Shown here: positions 1 through 8,330 of the stretch, piece after piece
How the letters are laid out: each line of letters begins with the position of its first letter
Position numbering within the stretch: the first letter of the stretch is position 1
Assembly: GCA_027578815.1 (NCBI GenBank)
Contig: JANBTH010000545.1
Span: 1 to 15,024, forward strand
Direction of reading: 5' to 3'
Source of the DNA: Coemansia sp. RSA 1804
Lineage: Eukaryota > Kickxellomycota > Kickxellomycetes > Kickxellales > Kickxellaceae
DNA: 15,024 nucleotides
Position numbers and translations under genes: made by a program
The notes under the pieces: model-generated
Databases searched by the model: none
What the model saw: the letters and a program-made list of their open reading frames with translations, nothing else
Told to the model about the DNA's origin: nothing

Positions 1-182
1 TGTTTTTGCCAATGCGTCTTCGGATGAGCGATCCCCGTTTGTTGTGGTCAAGCGCTAGCAAAGAGCCGATCCAAATGACTGCGTTTCCGTGTCTGTCGTC
101 CGATTCAGGCCAAATGCCAAAACAGAAGAAAGCGCCTGACCGATTACCCTGCTCTTTTCCAGCCGCAAAACCCCCTGTGCTG
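1..182 (-). other. Possible partial exon running off the left edge (unidentified)
   Basis: Read on the minus strand, a pyrimidine-rich tract ends in a good acceptor (TTTTTTTAATAG, with the AG at 184-183). From position 181 one frame then stays open for 60 codons to the window edge. The predicted peptide includes AFFCFGIWPESDDRHG and ends IRRRIGKN; I do not recognise it. A possible first exon could begin at the ATG at 465 on the same strand, below a TATA-like element near 500, and splice at a weak donor near 370. This is inference. A competing reading is a plus-strand gene whose last codons are at 2-58. Both frames are short enough to be chance. Confidence 0.2.
2..58 (+). CDS. Possible 3' end of a plus-strand gene (C-terminal 18 residues)
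   Basis: One plus-strand frame enters from the left edge and reads VFANASSDERSPFVVVKR before a TAG at 56-58. An AATAAA-containing stretch lies near 195-204 and could be its polyadenylation signal. Eighteen codons are far too few to identify a product. This excludes a minus-strand exon in the same bases unless the genes overlap. Recorded only because it reaches the window edge; low confidence. Confidence 0.15.
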   Translation, partial: VFANASSDERSPFVVVKR

Positions 183-580
183 CTATTAAAAAAAGAAAAT
201 AAAAAACACTGACCAGTTTGCTGCAGCCAAAATGCAGCTGAAAAGTGATAACACGTCACGCGGCGTGATTATAACAGCGCTCTTTTAACTTTACAGCACA
301 AAGCCTTTATTTTTCAATAGAGAAAAAAAGAGAAACAGCCAGCAAAGCCTATTGGAAAGAAAAATACCAATTGGTCCTCTCCAAGCCAAAAAGAGACAAC
401 GTGTTGCGGAAGAATAAAAAGGTAGCCAGAATTTCATAACATATCCACTGGTTGTATTTTGACATGTAAAGCACCACACGCCAGCCGCTTGAGCACTTTA
501 TATGCCACTCGGCTATTCAAAATACCGCTATGACACAGATGGTTAAACAGGCAAACTCCTTTATAATGTCGTGATATGAG
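183..580. other. Non-coding stretch, 398 bp
   Basis: AT-rich, with no convincing coding frame. It contains a plus-strand AATAAA-like element near 199, long purine and pyrimidine tracts (for example 318-333), and a minus-strand TATA-like ATATAAA around 498-506. A 62-codon minus-strand frame starting near 479 is hydrophobic and resembles no family I know. The region may include an intron or 5' leader of the possible minus-strand gene at 1-182, or the 3' flank of a gene to the left. Confidence 0.4.
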
Positions 581-787
581 CTATCTTGCCTGGTTCGCTC
601 CACTTTGGCCTTTTTGAGTTTCGGGCTGCCTCTTCTTTTCCAACATTTCTTGAACCAAATCTTTTGTTTTATTAGTCGCAGCCTCTAAATCCATTACTTT
701 AGCAAGTAGGTCCCGTCTCTGTTTTTCATGTTCTATCCTACCGGCCTCGTCATCCGGCTTTAACCAGCTTTTGTATTCTCTATTCAT
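581..787 (-). CDS. Small coiled-coil protein of unknown function
   Basis: A 68-residue frame opens with ATG at 787 in an AAC-ATG context and ends in TAG at 583-581. Upstream in-frame codons would add 15 residues, but they hold a TATA-like sequence (about 805-813), so the downstream ATG was chosen. The protein is highly charged. Residues about 16-54 (from RIEHEKQRRDL to MLEKKRQ) have spaced L, V and M residues in a heptad-like pattern, suggesting one helix able to form a coiled coil. The tail is short, polar and rich in Q and G. There is no signal peptide or membrane segment. I recognise no family. It could be a small subunit of a larger complex or the exposed exon of a longer gene, or it may not be a gene. 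It faces the M16 protease gene divergently. Confidence 0.45.
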   Translation of the reverse strand: MNREYKSWLKPDDEAGRIEHEKQRRDLLAKVMDLEAATNKTKDLVQEMLEKKRQPETQKGQSGANQAR

Positions 788-804
788 GTTTCTCTCAATG
801 TCGC

Positions 805-813
805 CTTTATATA
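805..813 (-). promoter_or_regulatory. TATA-like element upstream of the small coiled-coil ORF
   Basis: On the minus strand the sequence reads TTATATAAAG and ends about 18 nt before the ATG at 787. A second element, CATATAAAAG, lies at 920-929, about 140 nt from the ATG. Either could set transcription. The second would leave a normal leader, the first almost none. Confidence 0.25.
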
Positions 814-1278
814 ACAAGATGCGATATACCAAAAGAGTTATACAGTGCTATGCAATCCCTGAATATAAGATATAGCGTTAAATCAATGTGGTCTATTGTT
901 GAAAGAGAACATCTCTCGGCTTTTATATGCATACTTTGCACATAATTTATTTCATTACACATAAATTTCTCCAACTCAAATGTAATTTGATACCTTTGTT
1001 TGCGAATGACTCAACTACTCTTTGTAGAGAGAATTAGTTTGTACAAATGGATCATTCTCATTGCCCTATCAGCGGTTTCTGTTTTCCCTTTTAAATCGTT
1101 TTAAAAATTTTAATTAACGGTTTCTGAATCGCTACTTACCTTTAAGGTTAGCGGAATAGCTAGTCATACATTAATGTGTCACAGGTCCACCATATTTGCA
1201 GTCACATTATTCTTCTAACCGCTTTTCCAACAATTTTTTATTCATTTAGCTTTTATTGTTTGGACAACATTTTCACTA

Positions 1279-1285
1279 TTTATAG
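1279..1285 (+). promoter_or_regulatory. TATA-like element of the M16 protease gene
   Basis: TTTATAG lies with its TATA core 28 nt upstream of the ATG at 1309. If it directs initiation at the usual 25-35 nt distance, the transcript would be almost leaderless. Position is the only evidence, so the call is tentative. Confidence 0.3.
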
Positions 1286-1308
1286 TAGGCTTTTCTTTAT
1301 CTATAACG

Positions 1309-4300
1309 ATGCTTACCAAGACAAACCCTCAAACCTCGGTAGGCAGTACCAGCGAGAGGCCGTTGTTCATTAAGGATGGCGACGATGTATTTATCCAGAG
1401 AAGCAGCAAAGACGCTGAAAGTGATAATGCTAGCAGCGGGTTTCGCACTTCCGTGTACAAGCACTTTGAGTCCAACATGCGCGTAGTCGTGTGCCGTACG
1501 CCATCTCCAATCTACACGCTAAACATATATGTGCCGACAGCAGTAACTGACAACAAGGGGCTGCCACATACGCTTGAGCACCTTGTTTTCTGTGGATCCA
1601 AGTGTTACCCTACATCAGGCTATCTAGGTGTTCTGGCTACCCACAACTACTCTGTAGGGACCAATGCGTGGACCAGAAACGATTGTACGTGCTATACGTT
1701 TTCAGCATCGGCTGAAGATGGTGTGGCAAATGTGCTTCCGGTTTTCTTGGACCATGTTCTGAACCCTATTCTAAGTGATGCCAACTTTGCCACTGAGGTG
1801 TATCACTATGACGAGACAGGCAAGGAAAATGGAGTGGTGTTTAGTGAAATGAGCTCCAAGGAAAATAAAGAGAGTGTTCTTTCTATTTACCACTTGAGAA
1901 AGCTCATGTACAACTCCAGCGCAACTTTTGCGCACTACAGCGGAGGAAAGACGTACGACATTGCTAGTCTTACCAACAAAGAGATTATTGACTACCACCA
2001 CAAGTACTATGATGCTAACAACGTTACGGTTTTATTGACTGGTGTGTTTAGCGACGATTTTGAAGAAAGGTATTTGCAAAAGATTCCTGCGGATATTATT
2101 AAAAGCCATGGCAATGACTCGCGTGCACCCATGCACTGTTTCTCGCCAGATGTTGATCATCCAAAGCATGAAACCGTACGGTTTCCGTCAGCCGACACAA
2201 GCACCGGCTCATTCACATTTGGGTGGCAGGGACCACCGCAGGAGGATATTGAAACTACAATTGCATTAGAAATTCTGATGGAGTATCTTGGCGGCAATCC
2301 CTCCAGCCCACTGAGTCTTCGCTTTGTTAAGCGGAAATCTCCATTGGCAGGCTCCGTGAATGCAAGCGTAAGTGAAAATATTGCTAGCAAGCTTGTAATA
2401 TCGTTGAATCGCGTTCCTTATACTTGTCCCACTTCTGCCGAGAGTTCAAAGAGCGGGTCTGACAGCAAAACGAATGATGTTTCTGGCGGTGGAGGTAGCA
2501 TCGATGATCAGGATATTCCACATCTTTTTGAGGTGAACTATACTAAAAATCTGCTTATCAAGGAACTTGAGCGTGTCTATGAAACGCGGTTTAATGGCGA
2601 TGCACATGCGCTAGAGAATGCTGCCAAGCGTCAAAGCGATAGTCTGGCTGCACATACTGAAAACAATTCAGGGAAACTTTTACAAACTCTATTCTATTTC
2701 GACATTGTAGCCTCTCACTTTTCACCAGGCTCGCTTGGCAAGTTCCGTATTGGATCATGCGCAAAACAATTTGATATACTTGCTGAGCTGAGCAAAAGAC
2801 CCATCGAGTTCTGGCTTGATCTCTTGAAGAAATGGTTTATTGATGCAGCTGTATATTCTGTGGCAGCGATACCAGACCCTGAGATTGGATCTGAGCTTGA
2901 AGCAAAGCGCAAAGAGAAGGAACAGGAAAATGCGACAAAAATTGTTGATAAGGAAGCTCATATTAAATTCATCAAGGATTCGGCTGAAGCAAACACGGCA
3001 CAGGTTACTGACGAGATGAAGCATGGTATACCTAAACCCGATTCAACAAAGACATCAATTATCCCGCATACACAGAGTCTTGTGGTATTGGACAAGGCTA
3101 TTGGACCTGTGACTGCCGTGCAGACCATGAATGCAGAGTCTGGCTTTGTAAAGGTGCGAATTCAGATCCCAATTGGCACTGTTCCCAATGAGCTGCGTGC
3201 ATACCTGGCCTTGTTCCAGGCTCTAATATTGAAAACTGATTTGGTGCTGCCGGCAGGCGTGGTATATGAAAATGATGAAAAACCTCTACAGGCTGAAAGG
3301 CGTATCCCGTATTCTGAGTATACAGGAAGAATGTCGGATCTTGTAACATCGCGTCTCGCTTGTGTTGGTCTGGAGGCATATTTGTTTTCAGAAAACCCAC
3401 ATGACAATGCATTTTTGGTAGATTTCTATACACCGCATAGAAACTACTTGCTTGCTTTAAGATGGACAGTTCAAGGGCTTTTATTCTCAGACTTCACTCT
3501 GGATCGGATTCTAACGTCTACTCAAAATACTCTTACTAGAATTACCTCTATGAAGCGGTCGACGGAGAATATAGCAAGTGGGGTTGGGGTACACTTTACA
3601 GATGTGTTGCCGGAACAAGGTCAACTGTCAAACAAACGCCATATGTTCTTTCTTGCGCAGGAAGGATTACTGAAAAATATACTTGCTAAGACAAAATCCG
3701 GCAAAGGAGATGAAATTATAGGAAAGCTTAAAGACATCCAGAGTGCTCTGGTTCAGGCTACAGGCGGGTTTATGGCCCTTTCGCTTCCATTTGGCGAAAA
3801 GTCAAAGCCCTATATTGATGCGCTTGAGAATGAGTGGAAAATGTGCTTTGAAAAGTATGCTCAGCGCAACAATTTGGATTATGTGGATGCAAAGAACGTA
3901 ACAAAGTCACCATTTCCAATGATCTATAATAGCAATTTTCCAGATCTGGAAAAGCCAATATTTGTCCATGTCCCTGTGGAATCGTTGCAGACCTCAGAGT
4001 CTAACTTTTTTCTTAAGCTCGACATTCCATTCCGCCCCACTAGTGAGCGCAGCTTTAATGACGATCTGGACAACCTTATTGCACTTGATTATTTTGCACT
4101 GCGAATGCTTGCAGCATTGATAGGACGTTCGGATGGGCCGCTGGAAAATGCAATTCGCGGCAAAGGCTACTCTTACGGTGTACATCTTTACATTTTGGCG
4201 CGGTCAAAACTATTTCTAAGAATTTTTAAAGCCTCCGATGTTGTCAAGGCGATAGGCGCGGCCAAGCAGCTATTTTTGGATATCCAGCAGAACTGGGATG

Positions 4301-4650
4301 CACATGTCAGTGAGAACGATATTAGCCTGGCACGTTCGATAGTTAAATACCAGATTACAGCAAGCCAGTCAACTCCTATTAATATGCTACTGTGGAGCAT
4401 TTCAAATAGCATACATGGATTCGGCAGCGCAGAGGAGCACAATATTTGGTTCAACACGCATATTGCGGCTGTAAAGATGAGCGACTTGCGCCGCGTGTTT
4501 GAAAAGTATATGTTCAAGTTCGCTGACAATGACTGCCCCATGTTTCGTCTCATTGTAACTCCATCTGACACCAAAGTTCCTGCAGAGCTTGGGCCTTACG
4601 AGCAGAAAACATTGGAGGAGATCTGCGCCACGTACAAGTCAGACTACTAA
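1309..4650 (+). CDS. M16C zinc metalloprotease (yeast YOL098C/Sdd3-like, presequence-protease relative)
   Basis: A 1113-residue intronless protein of the M16C (pitrilysin/PreP-type) family. These are clamshell peptidases that degrade short unfolded peptides. The inverted zinc motif HxxEH is H87-T-L-E90-H91, with E90 as general base. The likely third zinc ligand is E180, in GVVFSEM. The C-terminal half keeps the substrate-binding Arg/Tyr pair, R950 in IRGKGYSYG and Y956, with the six-residue spacing seen in PreP. Flanking sequence (GLPHTLEHLVFCGS, VGTNAWTRNDCTCYTF) is closest to the YOL098C branch. No mitochondrial presequence is evident: the first 45 residues are polar and include acidic residues, so a cytosolic location is inferred. 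Residues about 375-405 form a Ser/Gly/Asp-rich insert, likely a flexible loop. The enzyme looks intact. It converges on TTC27, with 213 bp between the stop codons. The start at 1309 is the first ATG in frame and gives a normal N-terminus. Confidence 0.95.
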   Translation: MLTKTNPQTSVGSTSERPLFIKDGDDVFIQRSSKDAESDNASSGFRTSVYKHFESNMRVVVCRTPSPIYTLNIYVPTAVTDNKGLPHTLEHLVFCGSKCYPTSGYLGVLATHNYSVGTNAWTRNDCTCYTFSASAEDGVANVLPVFLDHVLNPILSDANFATEVYHYDETGKENGVVFSEMSSKENKESVLSIYHLRKLMYNSSATFAHYSGGKTYDIASLTNKEIIDYHHKYYDANNVTVLLTGVFSDDFEERYLQKIPADIIKSHGNDSRAPMHCFSPDVDHPKHETVRFPSADTSTGSFTFGWQGPPQEDIETTIALEILMEYLGGNPSSPLSLRFVKRKSPLAGSVNASVSENIASKLVISLNRVPYTCPTSAESSKSGSDSKTNDVSGGGGSIDDQDIPHLFEVNYTKNLLIKELERVYETRFNGDAHALENAAKRQSDSLAAHTENNSGKLLQTLFYFDIVASHFSPGSLGKFRIGSCAKQFDILAELSKRPIEFWLDLLKKWFIDAAVYSVAAIPDPEIGSELEAKRKEKEQENATKIVDKEAHIKFIKDSAEANTAQVTDEMKHGIPKPDSTKTSIIPHTQSLVVLDKAIGPVTAVQTMNAESGFVKVRIQIPIGTVPNELRAYLALFQALILKTDLVLPAGVVYENDEKPLQAERRIPYSEYTGRMSDLVTSRLACVGLEAYLFSENPHDNAFLVDFYTPHRNYLLALRWTVQGLLFSDFTLDRILTSTQNTLTRITSMKRSTENIASGVGVHFTDVLPEQGQLSNKRHMFFLAQEGLLKNILAKTKSGKGDEIIGKLKDIQSALVQATGGFMALSLPFGEKSKPYIDALENEWKMCFEKYAQRNNLDYVDAKNVTKSPFPMIYNSNFPDLEKPIFVHVPVESLQTSESNFFLKLDIPFRPTSERSFNDDLDNLIALDYFALRMLAALIGRSDGPLENAIRGKGYSYGVHLYILARSKLFLRIFKASDVVKAIGAAKQLFLDIQQNWDAHVSENDISLARSIVKYQITASQSTPINMLLWSISNSIHGFGSAEEHNIWFNTHIAAVKMSDLRRVFEKYMFKFADNDCPMFRLIVTPSDTKVPAELGPYEQKTLEEICATYKSDY

Positions 4651-4863
4651 GATAAATTCTACGTCAATTAGAGCAAGTAGCAGATATTATTGCTATTATC
4701 GCATAAGCCAAGCTTTTTACCTGTATTTTCTAGTTCAATATATTAAGTGCGCAATGATTTATTGTGGTCTCAAGTCCTGCAATATACCGCTATCTCCTTT
4801 AACATAAATGGAGCAATGAGACATACAACAGAAAACGGAGCTGTTTCTAATCTCTTTTGGTAT

Positions 4864-7824
4864 CTACGCCTGGCGAAGCTCCTTTAGGGCTTCAGTCAGA
4901 CGCACGTAGTTTGGTGTGCCATCAAATGACTCTTTCCCCTTGCCAATAAGTCCACGCAGCACCATCTTTGCCTGGTACCGCCAGTCCTCGCACACAGGCT
5001 CAGAAACAGCGGCCGCCTTGCGCTGGTCCCCATCATCCGCATTGTCAGGCAGTTGCTGGTCTAACTGTTCATCGCTGCCAGCCGCGGCAGAGACTCGTGC
5101 AACGGGCTGCATCTTATCGCCAACATTCTCGTACATCGACACCAGATCGAGTGCTGCCTCGGCGGCATCGTTGAAGACGGGCGGTGCATACGATATCTCG
5201 GGACGCTGCGACAAGCACCGGTATGCCTTTATGTAACAGTCCAAGCAATGGCGATAGTCACTCGTCCAGAACCAATAGTCCGCCATTGCTCGCCAAAGCG
5301 GTGCAGAGTTGGTGATCCGTGCCTCGATTGTGCCAATAAGCAGATGTCTCATGTATCTGTCATACTCAAGTTTCTTGCGTTCGGCATCGGCAGGGGAAAG
5401 TCCGTCAAAAAGCCGACCACGAGTAATCGTGTTTATAACCCTCTTTAGCACATCCACATCAACGGCCTGGGCGCCAGAACTATCTGAACGAAGCTCAATA
5501 ATGCGCTCCATTGCGTGGATGGCCGACGAAAGACGTCCAATTTTGAGCGAGACCGCCATAAAGTTGTCCCACACTTGCCAGACATTGCGCATATGTTTCA
5601 CGGCCTCACGCAAGACGTTCCACGCCCTCTCGTTATTGCCATCGCCAAGATTCATATACGCGCTGGCAAGATTTGTGTATGCCTCGCCGTTATCCGCATC
5701 GATGCTGATGACGCGGCGGAATGCAGGAATTGCCACGTCCCATTCCTTCAGTGCCATTGCCGCGCATCCAAGCACATACCACGACGACTCAAACATGGGA
5801 TTTAGTTTCAGTGCGTCCTGGTAGCATTCAATGGTTTCCTTGTACTCATGGCGCTTGTAATGGTACGACCCGAGAGAGCGCATTGCACGCGCAAAGCGCT
5901 GGCCAGAGATATCCCACGCATGGCGCCAGTGCTCTGGATCCGACTTGAGATCGCCCAGCACGCACCACAGCTTTGGTCGATCCGGATGCTTGTCCAGCTG
6001 CTTGCGTATAACGTGTTCGGCAACCTCAATCTGACCAAGCAAAACATAGCACGAAACCACGTCGTCCCACAGCTCAAGCCGCTCAAAGATATCTAGTGCC
6101 GAGCGGAACACGCCAAGCGACATGAAGCGATCTGCAAGCTGGCGCTCCAACTCCCATTGACTGGGAAGAGCCAGCGTCCAAAAGTAGCTCAGGCGTTCGG
6201 CAGCCCCGGCCTCATGCATGCTAGGCAGCGGGTGTGAGATCTGGTCGACCAGCTCCTGGAGCTGCAGCGCAGCACGCTGTGAGGTGCGCGAATTCTCGGC
6301 CTCCAGCTGCGAACGCAACAGAAGCCCCATGGTGTAGACGGACCAGTTGTTTGGATGCTTCAGCACACGCGTCACAAAGGGCATCATCTGCTCCGACGTC
6401 AGCCCATGCGCGGGGTTCTCATTCTGTACATTCAAACAGAACGCAAGAAGTATGCACTGGTCGATAGTCTTGAGCTTGCCTTGCTCGGTGATCTCTGCGG
6501 AAGGGTCGGTAAAGCTGATCTGTTCCAGCAAAGTGTCATCGTTTAGATCAAAGCTCTCTGGAACTGCTCCTCCTTCAGTGTCTGTCCGTTGGCCGCTGCT
6601 TCTAGCTAAAAGCACAAGCTGCGTCACATCAAACGTCTGGAACTTTGTGCGCTTCCCCTTGGCACCTGTTAGCTTCCACTCTAGACCGCTGGCTTCCTGT
6701 GCCTGCGAAACGTACTTTTTCGAGTCAATGGGCATGTGGTGCTGCGAGTACACTATCCCGATCTCTAGCAGATAGCGTGTCCATAGCTCGCGTGCTTGAG
6801 AAAGTACCGCATTCCATGCATCACTATCATCTGCTGCTGATCCATCCTTTTCCGAATGTACAGATTCTCCACGATCGCGTGCACCGAACCCAGGGACGTC
6901 AGAATCAATAACAGGCACTTCCTGCTCAATATTAACTGCTTCATTGTTTTGTGCTGTCTGGTTGCTTGCTGGCGAGTCTGGCAAAAACAGAGATGCCTTT
7001 TTGTACTCGGCCAGGATCTCATTCATCAGCGTCTGAGACGGGTAATCCAGCAGGCTTTGCTGAATCCCTAAAAGACGGGCAGCCAGCCAGTGGCCAGAAG
7101 GAAAAGCTGCGTTACGCTTTGACAAATACTTGTCTTCTGCGGAAATTTCGACAAGCAGAAGCCGGGCCAGATAAAGATAAAGTGGTCGCGGCGTAAGAAC
7201 ATACACCTCCTCTCCATCGTACTCTAGAATCTTCAGAATCCCCCGATCAAGCTTGTTGCGCTCGATACTTTGCGAAGCGCCTAGATACACGCGACCGATC
7301 TGCTGCCGACGACCAATCTCATGTGTATTGTTGACGTCTTCGGGAAGATCCAGCGGACCAGAGGCAGCAATGTAGCTTTCTGACCATCTAGAAGACAGCG
7401 GAGTAGGAAGCAGCGTGGCAGGATCAAGCGTAAATTCTGGTCCCGTCCAGTTGGTCTGAATAAATGCGCACAGACACGCAGTAGCAATGCATGTTATCTG
7501 CTCCCATGCTTGATCGCCGTTGGTTTGTATGAACTTGTCGACCAACCCTGCGACAAATGGCTTTATATCGCCAACCGAAAAGTCGGGTTCAAAGGGCGAG
7601 GTGTAGCCGTCTGCACACAGCGAATCGGCAAGCGAGGCGTCGAGATCGGTGCCAAACAGACACTTTGCCGTATCCGACCGCAGTATCGATTCATAGTCGC
7701 CTTGGATCAGTGCATCAGACAAGGCTGTATCGCCAGTATCTGCACTCCGCACGTCCCTGTCTGAACGTTGGCCAAGAAGGAACTGGATCTCGGTTTCGCT
7801 GAGCTGTGGTTGCTTGCGAGACAT
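4864..7824 (-). CDS. TTC27: TTC27/Emw1 family tetratricopeptide-repeat protein
   Basis: A 986-residue intronless protein. Its C-terminal half holds consecutive TPR motifs at about residues 650-683 (SLGSYHYKRHEYKETIECYQ), 684-717 (VLGCAAMALKEWDVAIPAFR) and 718-753 (NLASAYMNLGDGN). A run ending VWDNFMAVSLKIGRLSSAIH follows. This order and the W/N-rich linker are typical of human TTC27 and yeast Emw1 (essential; linked to cell-wall integrity). The N-terminal half is helical and poorly conserved. Residues about 285-345 are acidic and Ser-rich, probably disordered. It is somewhat longer than the yeast and human proteins, mostly through that segment. Function in this organism is inferred from the family only; a role as a TPR scaffold or chaperone helper is likely. 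The ATG at 7824 starts MSRKQPQLSE. A TATATAG lies only about 7-14 nt upstream, too close to be the TATA box for this start. Confidence 0.93.
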   Translation of the reverse strand: MSRKQPQLSETEIQFLLGQRSDRDVRSADTGDTALSDALIQGDYESILRSDTAKCLFGTDLDASLADSLCADGYTSPFEPDFSVGDIKPFVAGLVDKFIQTNGDQAWEQITCIATACLCAFIQTNWTGPEFTLDPATLLPTPLSSRWSESYIAASGPLDLPEDVNNTHEIGRRQQIGRVYLGASQSIERNKLDRGILKILEYDGEEVYVLTPRPLYLYLARLLLVEISAEDKYLSKRNAAFPSGHWLAARLLGIQQSLLDYPSQTLMNEILAEYKKASLFLPDSPASNQTAQNNEAVNIEQEVPVIDSDVPGFGARDRGESVHSEKDGSAADDSDAWNAVLSQARELWTRYLLEIGIVYSQHHMPIDSKKYVSQAQEASGLEWKLTGAKGKRTKFQTFDVTQLVLLARSSGQRTDTEGGAVPESFDLNDDTLLEQISFTDPSAEITEQGKLKTIDQCILLAFCLNVQNENPAHGLTSEQMMPFVTRVLKHPNNWSVYTMGLLLRSQLEAENSRTSQRAALQLQELVDQISHPLPSMHEAGAAERLSYFWTLALPSQWELERQLADRFMSLGVFRSALDIFERLELWDDVVSCYVLLGQIEVAEHVIRKQLDKHPDRPKLWCVLGDLKSDPEHWRHAWDISGQRFARAMRSLGSYHYKRHEYKETIECYQDALKLNPMFESSWYVLGCAAMALKEWDVAIPAFRRVISIDADNGEAYTNLASAYMNLGDGNNERAWNVLREAVKHMRNVWQVWDNFMAVSLKIGRLSSAIHAMERIIELRSDSSGAQAVDVDVLKRVINTITRGRLFDGLSPADAERKKLEYDRYMRHLLIGTIEARITNSAPLWRAMADYWFWTSDYRHCLDCYIKAYRCLSQRPEISYAPPVFNDAAEAALDLVSMYENVGDKMQPVARVSAAAGSDEQLDQQLPDNADDGDQRKAAAVSEPVCEDWRYQAKMVLRGLIGKGKESFDGTPNYVRLTEALKELRQA

Positions 7825-8330
7825 CCTTTTCTATATACGCGTATCGCTTAGCTTTCTATCAATTCCACACAGACGGCAGAGCTTTTCCCAGAGCTGTAAA
7901 AAATATAAAGCTGGTGTTTAAGAAACAACGATCAAAGCAGGTGAAGAGAGATCTAATAAAGAATGTCGCTGCAGACGAAAAAAGCACTTGCAAAGCAGAG
8001 AAAGCAAAACGAGAAACACTGCACTCCACCCAGAACACTTGTCCATTTCTGGTGCCCAGTTTTTCTTCAGATTTGTCAGCCCCTCCTCCCACAAGAACCA
8101 GTAAAAAAATATGCTTGTTTTTTTTAAAGAGGTCCTTGATTATGATCGAGTAATATTGATGCGTGATCAAGGGACGGTGGACTGCGGTTGTCTAATTTCA
8201 GGGCAAGTGTTTTTGAAAAGAGTTAAAGAAGCAGCTTTTTGAATTCCAGAAATCCATTCTAGTTTTTTATATATACTTCGTTATACATTTTCTTTCTTAT
8301 ACACTTTAAACGTTGTTGAATTCCTTATAA
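7825..8330. other. Divergent intergenic/promoter region of TTC27 and NEDD8, 506 bp
   Basis: AT-rich, with an A-run at 8104-8109, a T-run near 8118-8125, and a CT/AT-rich segment before the NEDD8 ATG. An imperfect inverted repeat has 7-bp arms CCTTGAT (8134-8140) and ATCAAGG (8166-8172). Frames of about 100 codons on both strands (7806-8153, 7859-8170) are low-complexity and not believable genes. Nothing else recognised. Confidence 0.5.
8268..8275 (+). promoter_or_regulatory. TATA box candidate of NEDD8
   Basis: TATATATA lies 63 nt upstream of the NEDD8 ATG at 8331, followed by the pyrimidine/AT-rich stretch common at fungal start sites. This is a plausible core promoter with a leader of about 30 nt. 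Confidence 0.45.

Larger units (their letters stand above)
788..1308. other. Divergent intergenic/promoter region, 521 bp
   Basis: Strongly AT-rich DNA separating the minus-strand small ORF from the plus-strand M16 gene. It contains an A/T-only run around 1098-1118 and TATA-like elements on both strands. No tRNA-like structure or convincing coding frame was found. A 65-codon plus-strand frame across its right end overlaps the M16 start out of frame and looks like chance. Confidence 0.5.

Noticed and set aside
1176..1373. 65-codon plus-strand frame overlapping the M16 start
   Set aside because: Hydrophobic, low-complexity, out of frame with the conserved M16 protein. Could at most be an upstream ORF, with no supporting evidence.
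7806..8170. Frames of about 100 codons on both strands between TTC27 and NEDD8
   Set aside because: Low-complexity translations covering the divergent promoter; the two strands are equally open, which points to chance.
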